Shown: positions 1-7,053 of the stretch, one piece after another
Layout: each line of letters opens with the position of its first letter
Position numbering within the stretch: the stretch's first letter is position 1
NCBI GenBank assembly: GCA_024636135.1
Contig: JAGXHP010000170.1
Location: forward strand, 1-8,627
Reading direction: 5' to 3'
Source: Chloroflexota bacterium
Lineage (GTDB): Bacteria > Chloroflexota > Limnocylindria > QHBO01
Length of the DNA: 8,627 nt
The notes under the pieces: generated by a model
The model's input: the letters and a program-made list of their open reading frames with translations, nothing else
Database searches by the model: none
What the model was told of the DNA's origin: nothing
Made by a program: the position numbers and the translations under genes

Positions 1-218
1 CCATCGTCGACGTTGACACCGGCGTCTACCCGACGAGCCTGATCCAGGCCGAGGCCGAGCAGGTCACCTCCGCCGAGGCCGTGCGCTTCGACGGTTCCGA
101 CCTCCTGCCGGGCACGGACCTGGGGGCGGTGCTGCAGTCCGCCATCCGCGGAGAGGACATGGGACCGATCCTGGAGGAGTTCCAGACCCTGACGTCCGCC
201 GCCTGGGAGAGCGAGTAG
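1..218 (+). CDS. Extracellular sugar-binding protein of an ABC importer (C-terminal fragment)
   Basis: Only the last 71 codons are present, read in the frame whose first full codon begins at base 3 and ending at TAG 216-218. The fragment contains VRFDGSDLLPG, which resembles the 'FDxSDxMP' stretch near the C-terminus of family 1 carbohydrate-binding proteins. An acidic, helical tail follows (GPILEEFQTLTSAAWES), as is usual where these proteins end with the helix that packs against the N-lobe. The two permease genes that follow support the assignment: binding protein, permease, permease is the standard order of CUT1 importers. The protein would be a lipoprotein or secreted protein that captures sugar outside the membrane. 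The signal peptide and ligand-binding residues lie upstream of the window, so the ligand cannot be read here. Confidence 0.85.
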   Translation, partial: IVDVDTGVYPTSLIQAEAEQVTSAEAVRFDGSDLLPGTDLGAVLQSAIRGEDMGPILEEFQTLTSAAWESE

Positions 219-227
219 CGTCCTGAC

Positions 228-259
228 CGAAGGGGAGCGGCGCGTGCCGCTCCCCTTCG
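228..259 (+). promoter_or_regulatory. 14-bp perfect hairpin between binding protein and permease genes
   Basis: Bases 228-241 (CGAAGGGGAGCGGC) are the exact reverse complement of 246-259, with a GCGT tetraloop at 242-245. The hairpin begins 9 nt after the binding-protein stop codon and is not followed by a T-run (the next bases are ACTTCCCTCAA), so it is not a classical intrinsic terminator. In sugar importer operons such as malE-malF, hairpins at this position stabilise the upstream message or partly stop transcription, so that more binding protein than permease is made. That role is inferred here; the pairing itself is read directly. Confidence 0.8.
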
Positions 260-281
260 ACTTCCCTCAATCGGCAGCACG

Positions 282-288
282 AAAGGAG
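282..288 (+). promoter_or_regulatory. Ribosome binding site deciding the first permease start
   Basis: AAAGGAG at 282-288 lies 8 nt before ATG 297. It is only 2 nt before the in-frame GTG at 291, which is too close for normal initiation. This favours ATG 297 over GTG 291. Confidence 0.7.
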
Positions 289-296
289 CGGTGTCC

Positions 297-1247
297 ATGA
301 CGGCGGCCAACCCGCCGGCGACGGGATCGGGAACCGACGACGCGAAGAGGCCCGGTGGCGGATTTCCCTGGGCAGCGTTGATCTTCCTCGGCCCTGCCGG
401 ACTGCTGCTCCTGGCGTTTCTCGCCTTCCCAATTGTCTATACGGTCTTCCTGAGCTTCAACCGCGGACGCGGTGGCGAGTTCAGCAACTGGGTCGGGTTC
501 GACAACTGGGTGCGACTGTTCACCCAGGATCCGAACTTCCTGCGCCTCGGCTTCCCGCCGTCGGGCGCACTCATCAACAACGTCCTGTGGATCGTCTTCT
601 ATGTCTCGCTGACGGTCCTGCTGGGGCTGATCCTGGCCGTCATGGCGACCCGCGTTCGGTACGAAGCGCTCATCAAGGGCATCGTCTTCCTCCCGCAGGC
701 CATCGCGGCAACCTCGCTCGCCATCATCTGGCGCTTCGTGTACTCCCCCGACCCGAACACCGGGCTCATGAACGCCATCCTGGACATCGGCAACGTCGGG
801 CCGTTCTCGGTCCTCGGGAACCCCGATGCCGTGAACTGGGCGCTGATCGCCGTGGGGATCTGGGGATCGGTCGGATTCGCGACGGTGATCCTCTCGGCAG
901 CGATCAAGGGCATCTCCTCGGAAGTCCTCGAGGCGGCGCGCGTGGACGGCGCGAAGGAAACCCAGATCTTCTGGCGCATCATCGTGCCGATGGTGAGCCT
1001 CCCGATCTCGGTCGTGGCGGTGACGCTCATCGTCAACGTCATCAAGCTCTTCGACATCATCTTCGTCATGACCGCCGGTGGCCCCGGAGCGTCGAGCCGC
1101 GTCATCGCGTTCTCGATGTACCAGGAGGCCTTCCCGCAAGGGCAGTTCGGGTACGGCGCGGCGATCGCCGTCGTCATGCTCCTGCTGCTCGTGCCGGTCA
1201 TGATCTTCAACATCCGGCGATTCCGAGCTGAGGCGGTGCAGTCATGA
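297..1247 (+). CDS. CUT1 sugar ABC transporter permease, MalF/UgpA type
   Basis: This 316-residue inner-membrane protein forms half of the translocation channel for the sugar delivered by the upstream binding protein. After a polar N-terminus (residues 1-23) there is a membrane segment at about 25-53. Further hydrophobic segments lie near 94-118, 128-148, 180-203, 233-258 and 285-305. The EAA loop that docks on the transport ATPase is clear: EAARVDGA begins at residue 212, followed by a WRIIVP stretch. 'MTAGGPGASSRVIAFSMYQEAF' (about 258-279) is the usual signature of the MalF/UgpA/LacF subgroup. ATG 297 is chosen for its ribosome site; GTG 291 would add two residues. The stop codon overlaps the next start as ATGA, indicating coupled translation. 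The substrate cannot be deduced from the permease alone. Confidence 0.95.
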   Translation: MTAANPPATGSGTDDAKRPGGGFPWAALIFLGPAGLLLLAFLAFPIVYTVFLSFNRGRGGEFSNWVGFDNWVRLFTQDPNFLRLGFPPSGALINNVLWIVFYVSLTVLLGLILAVMATRVRYEALIKGIVFLPQAIAATSLAIIWRFVYSPDPNTGLMNAILDIGNVGPFSVLGNPDAVNWALIAVGIWGSVGFATVILSAAIKGISSEVLEAARVDGAKETQIFWRIIVPMVSLPISVVAVTLIVNVIKLFDIIFVMTAGGPGASSRVIAFSMYQEAFPQGQFGYGAAIAVVMLLLLVPVMIFNIRRFRAEAVQS

Positions 1248-2137
1248 CGGCGCTCGAGGGCACCGGGGTCCGATCAGAACCACGCACCATGAGCCAGCGG
1301 CTCGCTCGCCTGGCCGGCAGCAGTCCGACGCACATCATCCTGGGGATCGTCGGTCTCATCTGGCTGGTTCCGACGATCGGGATCCTCATCACCTCGTTCC
1401 GACCCGGCGCGGACATGCGCGCCACGGGCTGGTGGACCATCCTGTTCGAGCCGCGCTTCACCCTCGCCAACTACGAGCGCGTGCTGTCGGCGGAGGGCAT
1501 GGGCGGCGCATTTCTCAACAGCCTGTTCATCGTGATTCCATCGACGATCCTGCCACTCGTGTTCGCCTCGATGGGCGCCTACGCGCTCGCGTGGGTGAAG
1601 TTCCCGTTCCGGGACACCACGTTCCTGATCATCGTGGCGATGCTCATGGTGCCGGTGCAGGTCGGCTTCATTCCCCTCGTCACCGCTTTCCGCGAGAGCG
1701 GGACCGGCCTGCTCACGAACTACGGCGGCGTCTGGCTGGCCCATACCGCATATGCGTTGCCGTTCGGAATCTTCCTGCTCCGGAACTTCTTCATCACCCT
1801 GCCGAGGGACCTCATCGAGGCGGCCCGCATCGACGGTGCGTCGAACGTGGCCATCTTCCGCACCATCGTGGTGCCCCTGTCCGTGCCGGCAATCGCGGCC
1901 TACGGCATCTTCCAGTTCCTGTGGACCTGGAACGACCTGCTGATGTCGCTGGTCTATGCCCAGCGCAACTCGATTCAGCCGATGACGGTGAAGATCACCC
2001 AGCTGCTCGGCACGTACGCGACCGACTGGAGCCTGCTGGCGGCGGCGTCGTTCCTGGTCATGATCGTGCCGCTGATCGTGTTCATCAGCCTCCAGCGCTA
2101 CTTCGTCCAGGGCCTGCTGGCGGGCTCCGTCAAGTAG
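1244..2137 (+). CDS. CUT1 sugar ABC transporter permease, MalG/UgpE type
   Basis: This is the second channel subunit, 297 residues, pairing with the preceding permease. The first membrane segment is at about 30-51, followed by the typical 'SFRPGADM' and 'FTLANYERVL' region of MalG proteins. Additional segments lie near 92-115, 126-146, 162-182, 206-228 and 265-287. The EAA loop for ATPase contact is EAARIDGA starting at residue 192, followed by FRTIVVPL. The C-terminus, YFVQGLLAGSVK, is the common ending of this family. ATG 1244 overlaps the previous stop by 4 nt. An internal ATG at 1289 (residue 16, MSQRLARL) would also leave a full transporter domain, but the overlap favours the first start. 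No transport ATPase gene is visible in this cluster, so a shared MsmK/UgpC-like ATPase encoded elsewhere is likely. Confidence 0.95.
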   Translation: MTALEGTGVRSEPRTMSQRLARLAGSSPTHIILGIVGLIWLVPTIGILITSFRPGADMRATGWWTILFEPRFTLANYERVLSAEGMGGAFLNSLFIVIPSTILPLVFASMGAYALAWVKFPFRDTTFLIIVAMLMVPVQVGFIPLVTAFRESGTGLLTNYGGVWLAHTAYALPFGIFLLRNFFITLPRDLIEAARIDGASNVAIFRTIVVPLSVPAIAAYGIFQFLWTWNDLLMSLVYAQRNSIQPMTVKITQLLGTYATDWSLLAAASFLVMIVPLIVFISLQRYFVQGLLAGSVK

Positions 2138-2955
2138 TGGCGGCGACGCTGCGCGTCGTCACCTGGAACATCCGGTCGGCCATCGGTCCGGGACCCTTCC
2201 CGGACCGATGGTGGTCCCGCATCGACGCCGATCGTCTGCGGGCGATCGGCGACTTCCTGTCCGGGCTCGATGCCGACCTCGTCGCGCTCCAGGAGTGCGC
2301 GCTTCTCACCCGCGACGGCCAGATCCTCGACAACGCCGGCGACCTCGCACGACAGCTCGACATGGCGGTCCGATACGGAGCGACCCGCAGCTTCGAGGTG
2401 CTCGAGGACGGCCGGGTGCACGGCGTCGGGTCACTCGGGAATGCCGTGCTCAGCCGCCAGCCGATCCTGGCCTCGCGAACCGTGGCGCTTCCGGCGGCAC
2501 CCGTCGACGCCCTGATCGAAGAACCCGGCGTCGACCATCCCGCGGCGGGAGTTCGATACGCCGATGCGGATCCGACGATCCGCGAGCCACGCTGTCTCCT
2601 GATGGTCGACCTCGACGGACTGCGCGCGGGCACGACCCACTTCAGCCATATCGGCTCGGGTGAGCGGCGACTCCAGGCCGAGGTCGTGCAGGCATCCTTC
2701 GGGGACGCCGCGCCGGCCCTACTGCTCGGCGATCTCAACGCGAGAATCGACGCCCCGGAGCTGGCGCCCCTCGACGGGTGGACGGATGGGTTCACGGCTT
2801 CGCCCGGGGACGCGGCGCGCACCTCCACCGACGACGGCATGCTCATCGACCAGGTTCTCGTGCGGGGTGCTGCGGTGAGCCGTTGCGCCGTGCTGTGCGA
2901 GTCCGGGACCCTGAGCGACCACTACCCGATCGTGGCGGAGCTGGCCATCCCGTGA
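2137..2955 (+). CDS. Endonuclease/exonuclease/phosphatase (EEP) family hydrolase
   Basis: This 272-residue enzyme has the complete motif set of the DNase I-like EEP fold. TWN is at 9-11, the metal-binding Glu is in LQE (E53), and GNAVLSR is at 101-107. The T-T-H motif has H168, the catalytic GDLN has D199 and N201, IDQV has D238, and the C-terminal SDH has D261 and H262. The family cleaves phosphodiester or phosphomonoester bonds in nucleic acids, sphingomyelin or inositol phosphates with Mg2+. The sequence does not tell which substrate applies. GTG 2137 shares its G with the permease stop codon TAG, and the conserved fold begins at residue 5, so no earlier start is needed. There is no signal peptide, so it probably acts in the cytoplasm on imported material. 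Placement between transporter and alpha-mannosidase suggests a catabolic role rather than DNA repair. Confidence 0.9.
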   Translation: MAATLRVVTWNIRSAIGPGPFPDRWWSRIDADRLRAIGDFLSGLDADLVALQECALLTRDGQILDNAGDLARQLDMAVRYGATRSFEVLEDGRVHGVGSLGNAVLSRQPILASRTVALPAAPVDALIEEPGVDHPAAGVRYADADPTIREPRCLLMVDLDGLRAGTTHFSHIGSGERRLQAEVVQASFGDAAPALLLGDLNARIDAPELAPLDGWTDGFTASPGDAARTSTDDGMLIDQVLVRGAAVSRCAVLCESGTLSDHYPIVAELAIP

Positions 2956-3011
2956 GCGCCTTCGCCACGCGCCTACGTCAAAGGTCGCACGCGAGTGCCG
3001 TCCCGACCCGG

Positions 3012-3017
3012 TAGGCT
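3012..3017 (+). promoter_or_regulatory. Candidate -10 element (TAGGCT) of a leaderless promoter
   Basis: TAGGCT matches the TANNNT -10 consensus and ends 7 nt before the ATG at 3025, so transcription would begin at or next to the first base of the start codon. This layout is common for leaderless genes in high-GC bacteria. No convincing -35 box is seen 16-19 nt upstream. A weak alternative reading of the same bases is a ribosome site (GGTAGG, 3010-3015). Confidence 0.4.
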
Positions 3018-3024
3018 CCCCGGG

Positions 3025-5865
3025 ATGACCGCCGATTCCGCGCACCGCGGCCCCACCACGATCCACCTCGTACCGCACACGCATTGGGATCGCGAGTGGT
3101 ATCGGCCCTTCCAGAGTTTCCGGATGCAGCTCGTGGACCTCGTGGATCGCGTGCTCGACATGCTCGAGGCGGAGCCGGACTTCGCGTTCACCCTGGACGG
3201 CCAGCTGGCCACGGTCGACGATTACCTCGAGATCCGCCCCGAGCAGACGGAGCGCCTGAAGGGTCACGTCGCCAGCGGGCGCCTCGCGATCGGCCCGTGG
3301 CTGATCCTCATGGACGAGTTCCTGGTCAGCGGCGAGACGCTGGTCCGCAACCTCGAGACGGGATGGCATCGGGCCCATGACTTCGGTGCGCCGATGCCCG
3401 TCGGCTACCTGCCCGACATGTTCGGCCACGTCGCCCAGATGCCCCAGATCCTGCGTCGCGCCGGCCTGGCCGATGCCGTGGTCTGGCGCGGCGTCCCGGC
3501 AGCCGTCGATCGTCACGCGTTCCGCTGGGAGAGCCCGGACGGCTCGTGGGTCCGCGCCGAGTACCTGCCGTCCGGGTACGGGAACGCCGCCGGAATGTTC
3601 ACCGTGCCGGATCGGCTGGATGCGGCCGCGGAGCGCTTCGTGGACTGGTCGCGGCCCTGGTTCGGGTCCGATCCGGTTCTCGCCATGTACGGCACCGACC
3701 ACACCGCCCCGGTCCCCGAGCTGGCAGCACTCGTGACGCGGATGAACGAGGTCCACGAGGCGAGCCGCGTGCAGGTCAGCACCCTCGCCGGTTACATCGC
3801 TGCGGCTCCCGCGCTGACCGATGCCGATCCGTGCTGGCGCGGGGAGATGCGCTCGGGCGCACGCGCCAACGTCCTCATGGGCGTCGCGAGCGCGCGCATC
3901 GACATCAAGCAGGCCGCCGGGCGCGCCGAGGACCTGCTCGAACGATACGCCGAGCCGCTGAGCGCCATCCACCTGCCGCCGGACGCCTGGCCCACCCCCT
4001 TCCTCGACCTCGCCTGGCGTCGAGTGATCGAGAACAGCGCGCATGATTCGATCTGCGGCTGCAGCGTCGACCCGGTCGTGAGCCAGGTGCTCGTGCGGTT
4101 CGCCGAGGCGGAGCAGATCGGCGGCACGCTTGCGCGGCGCGCGGCCGGAGCGGTGGCGACCGCCGTCCCGGCGTCGGCCGTCGTGGCAACGAACCCCTCC
4201 CCCACCCCCCGGGCCGAGTTGGTCGAGGCTGAGCTGCTCGTCCCGGAGTCGTGGGACAGCGTGGCATTCGAGCTCGCCGACGGCAGCCGAATCGCGACGC
4301 AGGAGCTCGCCCGCAAGGATCCCCTGCTGTTCGACGAGGAGATCCTAGGCAGCGAGGGGCAGAACCTGTTCCGCCGGTTCCACGGCCGGGAGATCTTCGA
4401 CCATGCCTGGAACGGCTACCGCATCGACGGACGAACGGTGACGCTCGAGGTCGACACGGATCCGGAACCGGCCTGGCTGGACGTGGACGAGCTCCGTGCC
4501 GAGGTCCTGGCGGCGCTGCGCTCGGCGCCCGATGAACGCTGGCAGATCCGGATCGTGGCGCGTCCACGGCGGACGCTGGCCGCGATGGTGCCGGCACCCG
4601 CACTCGGATGGACCGCTCTGCGCGCCGACGAGGGAATCGGCGAAGTGGCGGACGGGGTCAAGGCCGCACGCGATGGGCGCATCCTGGACAACGGACTCCT
4701 GGGCGTGTCGGTCAACGACGACGGAACACTGAGACTGGAGACCGCCGATGGCGTGGTCGCCGACGGTGTCGGCCGCATCGTGGAGGGCGGAGACTTCGGC
4801 GACTCGTACAACTACGGGCCGCCCGGCGCCGATCGGATGGTCGACACGCCCGAGGCGATCGACATCCAGGCCGATCTGCTGGGCCCGGTTCGGGGCCGCC
4901 TGACGGTGACGCGCACCTACGCCTGGCCGATCGGACTGACGGACGATGGCCGGGCGCGCAGCGACGCGACCGGTGCCACCTCGGTCCGCATGGAGGTTGA
5001 GCTGCGGGCAGGCGAGCCGTTCGTTCGCATCGGGCTGGCCTTCGACAACCAGGCCGACGACCATCGCGTCCGGTTCCACGCTCCCCTTCCGCGGGCCTCC
5101 GCGACGTCGCACTCCGAGGGACAGTTCGCCGTCGTCGAGCGCGGGATGGCCGGGGAGGGCGGCTACCGGGAGGAGCCATTGGCGACCTATCCCGCGCACG
5201 GATGGGTCGATGCCGGGGGTCTCGCCCTTCTTCTCCGGCACCTCTCCGAGTACGAGCTGATCGACTCGCCCGACGCGTCGGGGGCCGAGATGGCCATCAC
5301 GCTGCTGCGATCGACGGGGCTGATCAGCCGCAACGACAACCCGTACCGCGAGGATCCGGCGGGTCCCGAGATCGCGATCCCCGCGGCACAGATGCGCGGC
5401 CGTCGATCGTTCGAGTTCGCCCTGTACCCCCACGCCGGCGACTGGGCCGATGGCGGAGTCGTCGCGGCATCCGAGCGCCACCGGCTGCCGTTCGTCAGCG
5501 TCCCCGGGGCTGCGGGACCGCAGGCTGCGTGGCCACCGGCCCAATCGGGGCAGGACCTGCTCTCGTTCGAAGGCGATGCGATCGTCTTGAGCTCACTGCG
5601 CCGACGCCCGGACGGCTGGCTGGAGGCGCGGCTGGTGAACCTCGCCGCGGAGCCGCGACGTGCCCGGCTGGGACCGAACATCGAGGCCGCGAGGGAGGCC
5701 AACCTGTTCGGCGCTCCGGGCGCGGATCTGGACCTGGAGGCCGGGGGCACAGTCTCCCTGGACCTCGGCCCGGCCGAGATCAGGACCATTCAGCTGCGGC
5801 GTCACGAGACCGCCCTGACCGGCGTCGACCTGCTCGACGCGGGTGGACCACGCCAGAACGCTTGA
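3025..5865 (+). CDS. Glycoside hydrolase family 38 alpha-mannosidase
   Basis: This complete 946-residue enzyme removes alpha-linked mannose from non-reducing ends by a retaining, zinc-dependent mechanism. The N-terminal catalytic domain (about 12-270) opens with PHTHWDREW. By analogy with Golgi mannosidase II, H20 and D22 bind zinc, and D131 in LPDMFGH is the nucleophile and also a zinc ligand. H340 in NSAHDSICGC, in the middle domain (about 285-375), completes the zinc site. 'SARIDIK...E..L' near 288-305 and GDSYNYGPP (D593) in the C-terminal beta region, plus LRHLSEYEL, are typical of bacterial members. Length is normal for the family. ATG 3025 is preferred; GTG 2995 would add ten residues (VPSRPGRLPG) with no conserved content. 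No signal peptide is seen, so it is probably cytoplasmic, acting after import. The natural substrate (mannan oligosaccharide, N-glycan fragment, mannosylglycerate-like) is not decided by the sequence. Confidence 0.96.
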   Translation: MTADSAHRGPTTIHLVPHTHWDREWYRPFQSFRMQLVDLVDRVLDMLEAEPDFAFTLDGQLATVDDYLEIRPEQTERLKGHVASGRLAIGPWLILMDEFLVSGETLVRNLETGWHRAHDFGAPMPVGYLPDMFGHVAQMPQILRRAGLADAVVWRGVPAAVDRHAFRWESPDGSWVRAEYLPSGYGNAAGMFTVPDRLDAAAERFVDWSRPWFGSDPVLAMYGTDHTAPVPELAALVTRMNEVHEASRVQVSTLAGYIAAAPALTDADPCWRGEMRSGARANVLMGVASARIDIKQAAGRAEDLLERYAEPLSAIHLPPDAWPTPFLDLAWRRVIENSAHDSICGCSVDPVVSQVLVRFAEAEQIGGTLARRAAGAVATAVPASAVVATNPSPTPRAELVEAELLVPESWDSVAFELADGSRIATQELARKDPLLFDEEILGSEGQNLFRRFHGREIFDHAWNGYRIDGRTVTLEVDTDPEPAWLDVDELRAEVLAALRSAPDERWQIRIVARPRRTLAAMVPAPALGWTALRADEGIGEVADGVKAARDGRILDNGLLGVSVNDDGTLRLETADGVVADGVGRIVEGGDFGDSYNYGPPGADRMVDTPEAIDIQADLLGPVRGRLTVTRTYAWPIGLTDDGRARSDATGATSVRMEVELRAGEPFVRIGLAFDNQADDHRVRFHAPLPRASATSHSEGQFAVVERGMAGEGGYREEPLATYPAHGWVDAGGLALLLRHLSEYELIDSPDASGAEMAITLLRSTGLISRNDNPYREDPAGPEIAIPAAQMRGRRSFEFALYPHAGDWADGGVVAASERHRLPFVSVPGAAGPQAAWPPAQSGQDLLSFEGDAIVLSSLRRRPDGWLEARLVNLAAEPRRARLGPNIEAAREANLFGAPGADLDLEAGGTVSLDLGPAEIRTIQLRRHETALTGVDLLDAGGPRQNA

Positions 5866-5866
5866 C

Positions 5867-5902
5867 GGGGCAGTACGATGGGGCCTCGTACCCCGCTTGG
5901 GG
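5867..5902 (+). terminator. Overlapping inverted repeats downstream of the alpha-mannosidase gene
   Basis: GTACGA (5873-5878) and TCGTAC (5886-5891) form an exact inverted repeat with a 7-nt loop. With a 2-nt bulge (CA) the pairing extends to GGGG (5867-5870) against CCC (5892-5894). A competing hairpin, CCCC(5891-5894)-GCTT-GGGG(5899-5902), shares part of the same sequence. There is no T-run, so this may be a factor-dependent terminator, an operator, or two alternative RNA folds. TACGAT at 5874-5879 also matches TANNNT and could be the -10 box of a promoter for the next gene. Confidence 0.4.
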
Positions 5903-5914
5903 CAACTAGCGCAC

Positions 5915-5919
5915 GGAGG
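5915..5919 (+). promoter_or_regulatory. Ribosome binding site fixing the start of the CNBD gene
   Basis: GGAGG lies 9 nt before GTG 5929. The earlier in-frame ATG at 5878 overlaps the inverted repeat and the putative -10 box and would add 17 residues without family similarity, so GTG 5929 is preferred. Confidence 0.7.
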
Positions 5920-5928
5920 ATCACGCCG

Positions 5929-6339
5929 GTGGAGCTGGAGCAGCAACTGGCATCCGTTCCGCTCTTGGCGGGACTCAACAACCGCATTCGGCGGCGCCTC
6001 GCCGAGACCGGAAAGCGCCGCACCTACGCGCCCGGCGACGAGATCGTGCGCGAGGGATCGAACGGCACCGCGCTGTACATCGTCCTGAGCGGCGCGGGTC
6101 GCGTCGAGCGAGGCGGCGAACGCCTCGGTGGCGTGAGCGCCGGAGACTTCTTCGGTGAGCTGGCGCTGATCGAGGAGCATCCGCGATCGGCATCGGTCAT
6201 TGCGGACAGCGAGACCGAGTGCCTCCTCTTCCCGGCATGGGAATTCACGGCACTGCTCGACGAGCATCCCGAGATCGCCGTTCCGATCATGCGTGCCCTC
6301 ATCCAGCGGCTCCACAAGCGCGAGCATCACGGGGCCTGA
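5929..6339 (+). CDS. Stand-alone cyclic nucleotide-binding domain protein
   Basis: This protein of 136 residues consists almost entirely of one cyclic-nucleotide-binding (CAP_ED) domain. An N-terminal helical part (LASVPLLAGLNNRIRRRLAE, 7-26) is followed by the beta-roll with PGDEIVREG (35-43) and LYIVLSGAGRVE (49-60). The phosphate-binding cassette is FGELALIEEHPRSASV (75-90); it keeps the Glu (E77) and Arg (R86) that hold the ribose and phosphate of cAMP/cGMP, so ligand binding is plausible. The C-terminal helices end at residue 136. There is no DNA-binding helix-turn-helix, kinase or channel domain, so it is not a CRP/FNR regulator. It must act through a partner or as a binding protein. 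The next gene follows after 12 nt in the same reading frame, so co-transcription is likely. The specific role is unknown. Confidence 0.88.
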   Translation: MELEQQLASVPLLAGLNNRIRRRLAETGKRRTYAPGDEIVREGSNGTALYIVLSGAGRVERGGERLGGVSAGDFFGELALIEEHPRSASVIADSETECLLFPAWEFTALLDEHPEIAVPIMRALIQRLHKREHHGA

Positions 6340-6351
6340 CGCCGGCTCCTC

Positions 6352-7035
6352 GTGATCGAGCGCGTCGTCCTGGAGGTCGCGCCGAAGCGCGCGTTCGCGA
6401 GCGCCCTGGATTGGCCGGGATGGTCGCGCAGCGGCCGTTCGGAGGCCGATGCCATCGCCGCGCTGCTGGCGTATGCGCCGCGCTACGCCGTGGTTGCCGA
6501 ACGGGCGGGTGATCCCTTCCCCGCGGAGCTCGACGCCTCGTCGTTTGACGTGGTGGAGCAGCTCGCCGGCGGAGCGGGAACCGAATTCGGCGCGCCGAGC
6601 GCGATCGCGGCCCTGGAGCACGCGCCCGTCGAGGCGGACGCGCTGTCGCGGATGACCGCGCTCCTCCCCGCCTGCTGGGACGCATTCGATGCCGTGGCCG
6701 CGCAGGCCGCCGGCGTAGAGCTGACGAAGGGACCGCGCGGTGGCGGGCGTGACCTCGACAAGATCATCGGACATGTGCACGAGGCCGAGGCCGCCTACCT
6801 GGGTCAGCTCGGCTCGCGACCTCCGCCCGGGGCCGAGGAACGGCCCGACGCACCGATGGCCAGGCTGCGCGCGGCATTCCTCGAGACGCTCACGGCCGTC
6901 GCGAGGGGCGAGGAGCTCTCGAACCCGCGTCGCACGAAGAAGCCCTGGCCGGCTCGCTACGCCGTTCGGCGCGCCGCATGGCATGTGCTCGACCATGCCT
7001 GGGAGATCGAGGATCGGGCCGCGGGCGGCGGCTGA
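6352..7035 (+). CDS. Conserved uncharacterised protein, HicB-like N-terminus plus DinB-like C-terminus
   Basis: This is a 227-residue soluble protein. Residues 1-45 (VVLEVAPKRAFASALDWPGWSRSG..S..DAIAALLAYAPRY) follow the pattern of HicB-type folds: beta strand, 'DLPGC-x-S-x-G'-like turn with WPGW, then an amphipathic helix. A helical region begins at about residue 100; it includes the conserved-looking KGPRGGGRDLDKIIGHVHEAEAAYL (about 125-149, with H141 and H143). It ends in RRAAWHVLDHAWEIEDR with H211-xxx-H215. A His in one helix plus a late HxxxH resembles the metal-binding triad of DinB/YfiT-like four-helix proteins. From memory, similar proteins with the same two halves occur in actinomycetes and carry no known function. 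The GTG start has no clear ribosome site, and translation may be coupled to the CNBD gene. The stop codon lies in the left end of the palindromic region that follows. Confidence 0.65.
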   Translation: MIERVVLEVAPKRAFASALDWPGWSRSGRSEADAIAALLAYAPRYAVVAERAGDPFPAELDASSFDVVEQLAGGAGTEFGAPSAIAALEHAPVEADALSRMTALLPACWDAFDAVAAQAAGVELTKGPRGGGRDLDKIIGHVHEAEAAYLGQLGSRPPPGAEERPDAPMARLRAAFLETLTAVARGEELSNPRRTKKPWPARYAVRRAAWHVLDHAWEIEDRAAGGG

Positions 7036-7051
7036 CGCCGATTGATCGGCG
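7036..7051. repeat. Palindrome 1 (CGCCGAT-TG-ATCGGCG)
   Basis: This is a perfect 7+2+7 palindrome starting just after the stop codon of the upstream gene. It is the strongest copy of the GCCGA-N4-TCGGC motif. Confidence 0.85.
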
Positions 7052-7053
7052 GA

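Noticed and set aside
2719..4044. Long minus-strand open frame opposite the EEP and GH38 genes
   Set aside because: It is a composition-driven shadow. The plus strand carries complete catalytic motifs of two known families over the same bases.
4345..5544. Minus-strand open frame opposite the GH38 C-terminal half
   Set aside because: No recognisable domain, and it is antisense to a conserved GH38 region containing GDSYNYGPP.
6337..6354. Possible single CNBD-HicB/DinB fusion broken by a stop codon
   Set aside because: The two genes share a frame and are only 12 nt apart, but each has a complete domain and a usable start, and the linker would be only a few residues. Two adjacent genes is the simpler reading.
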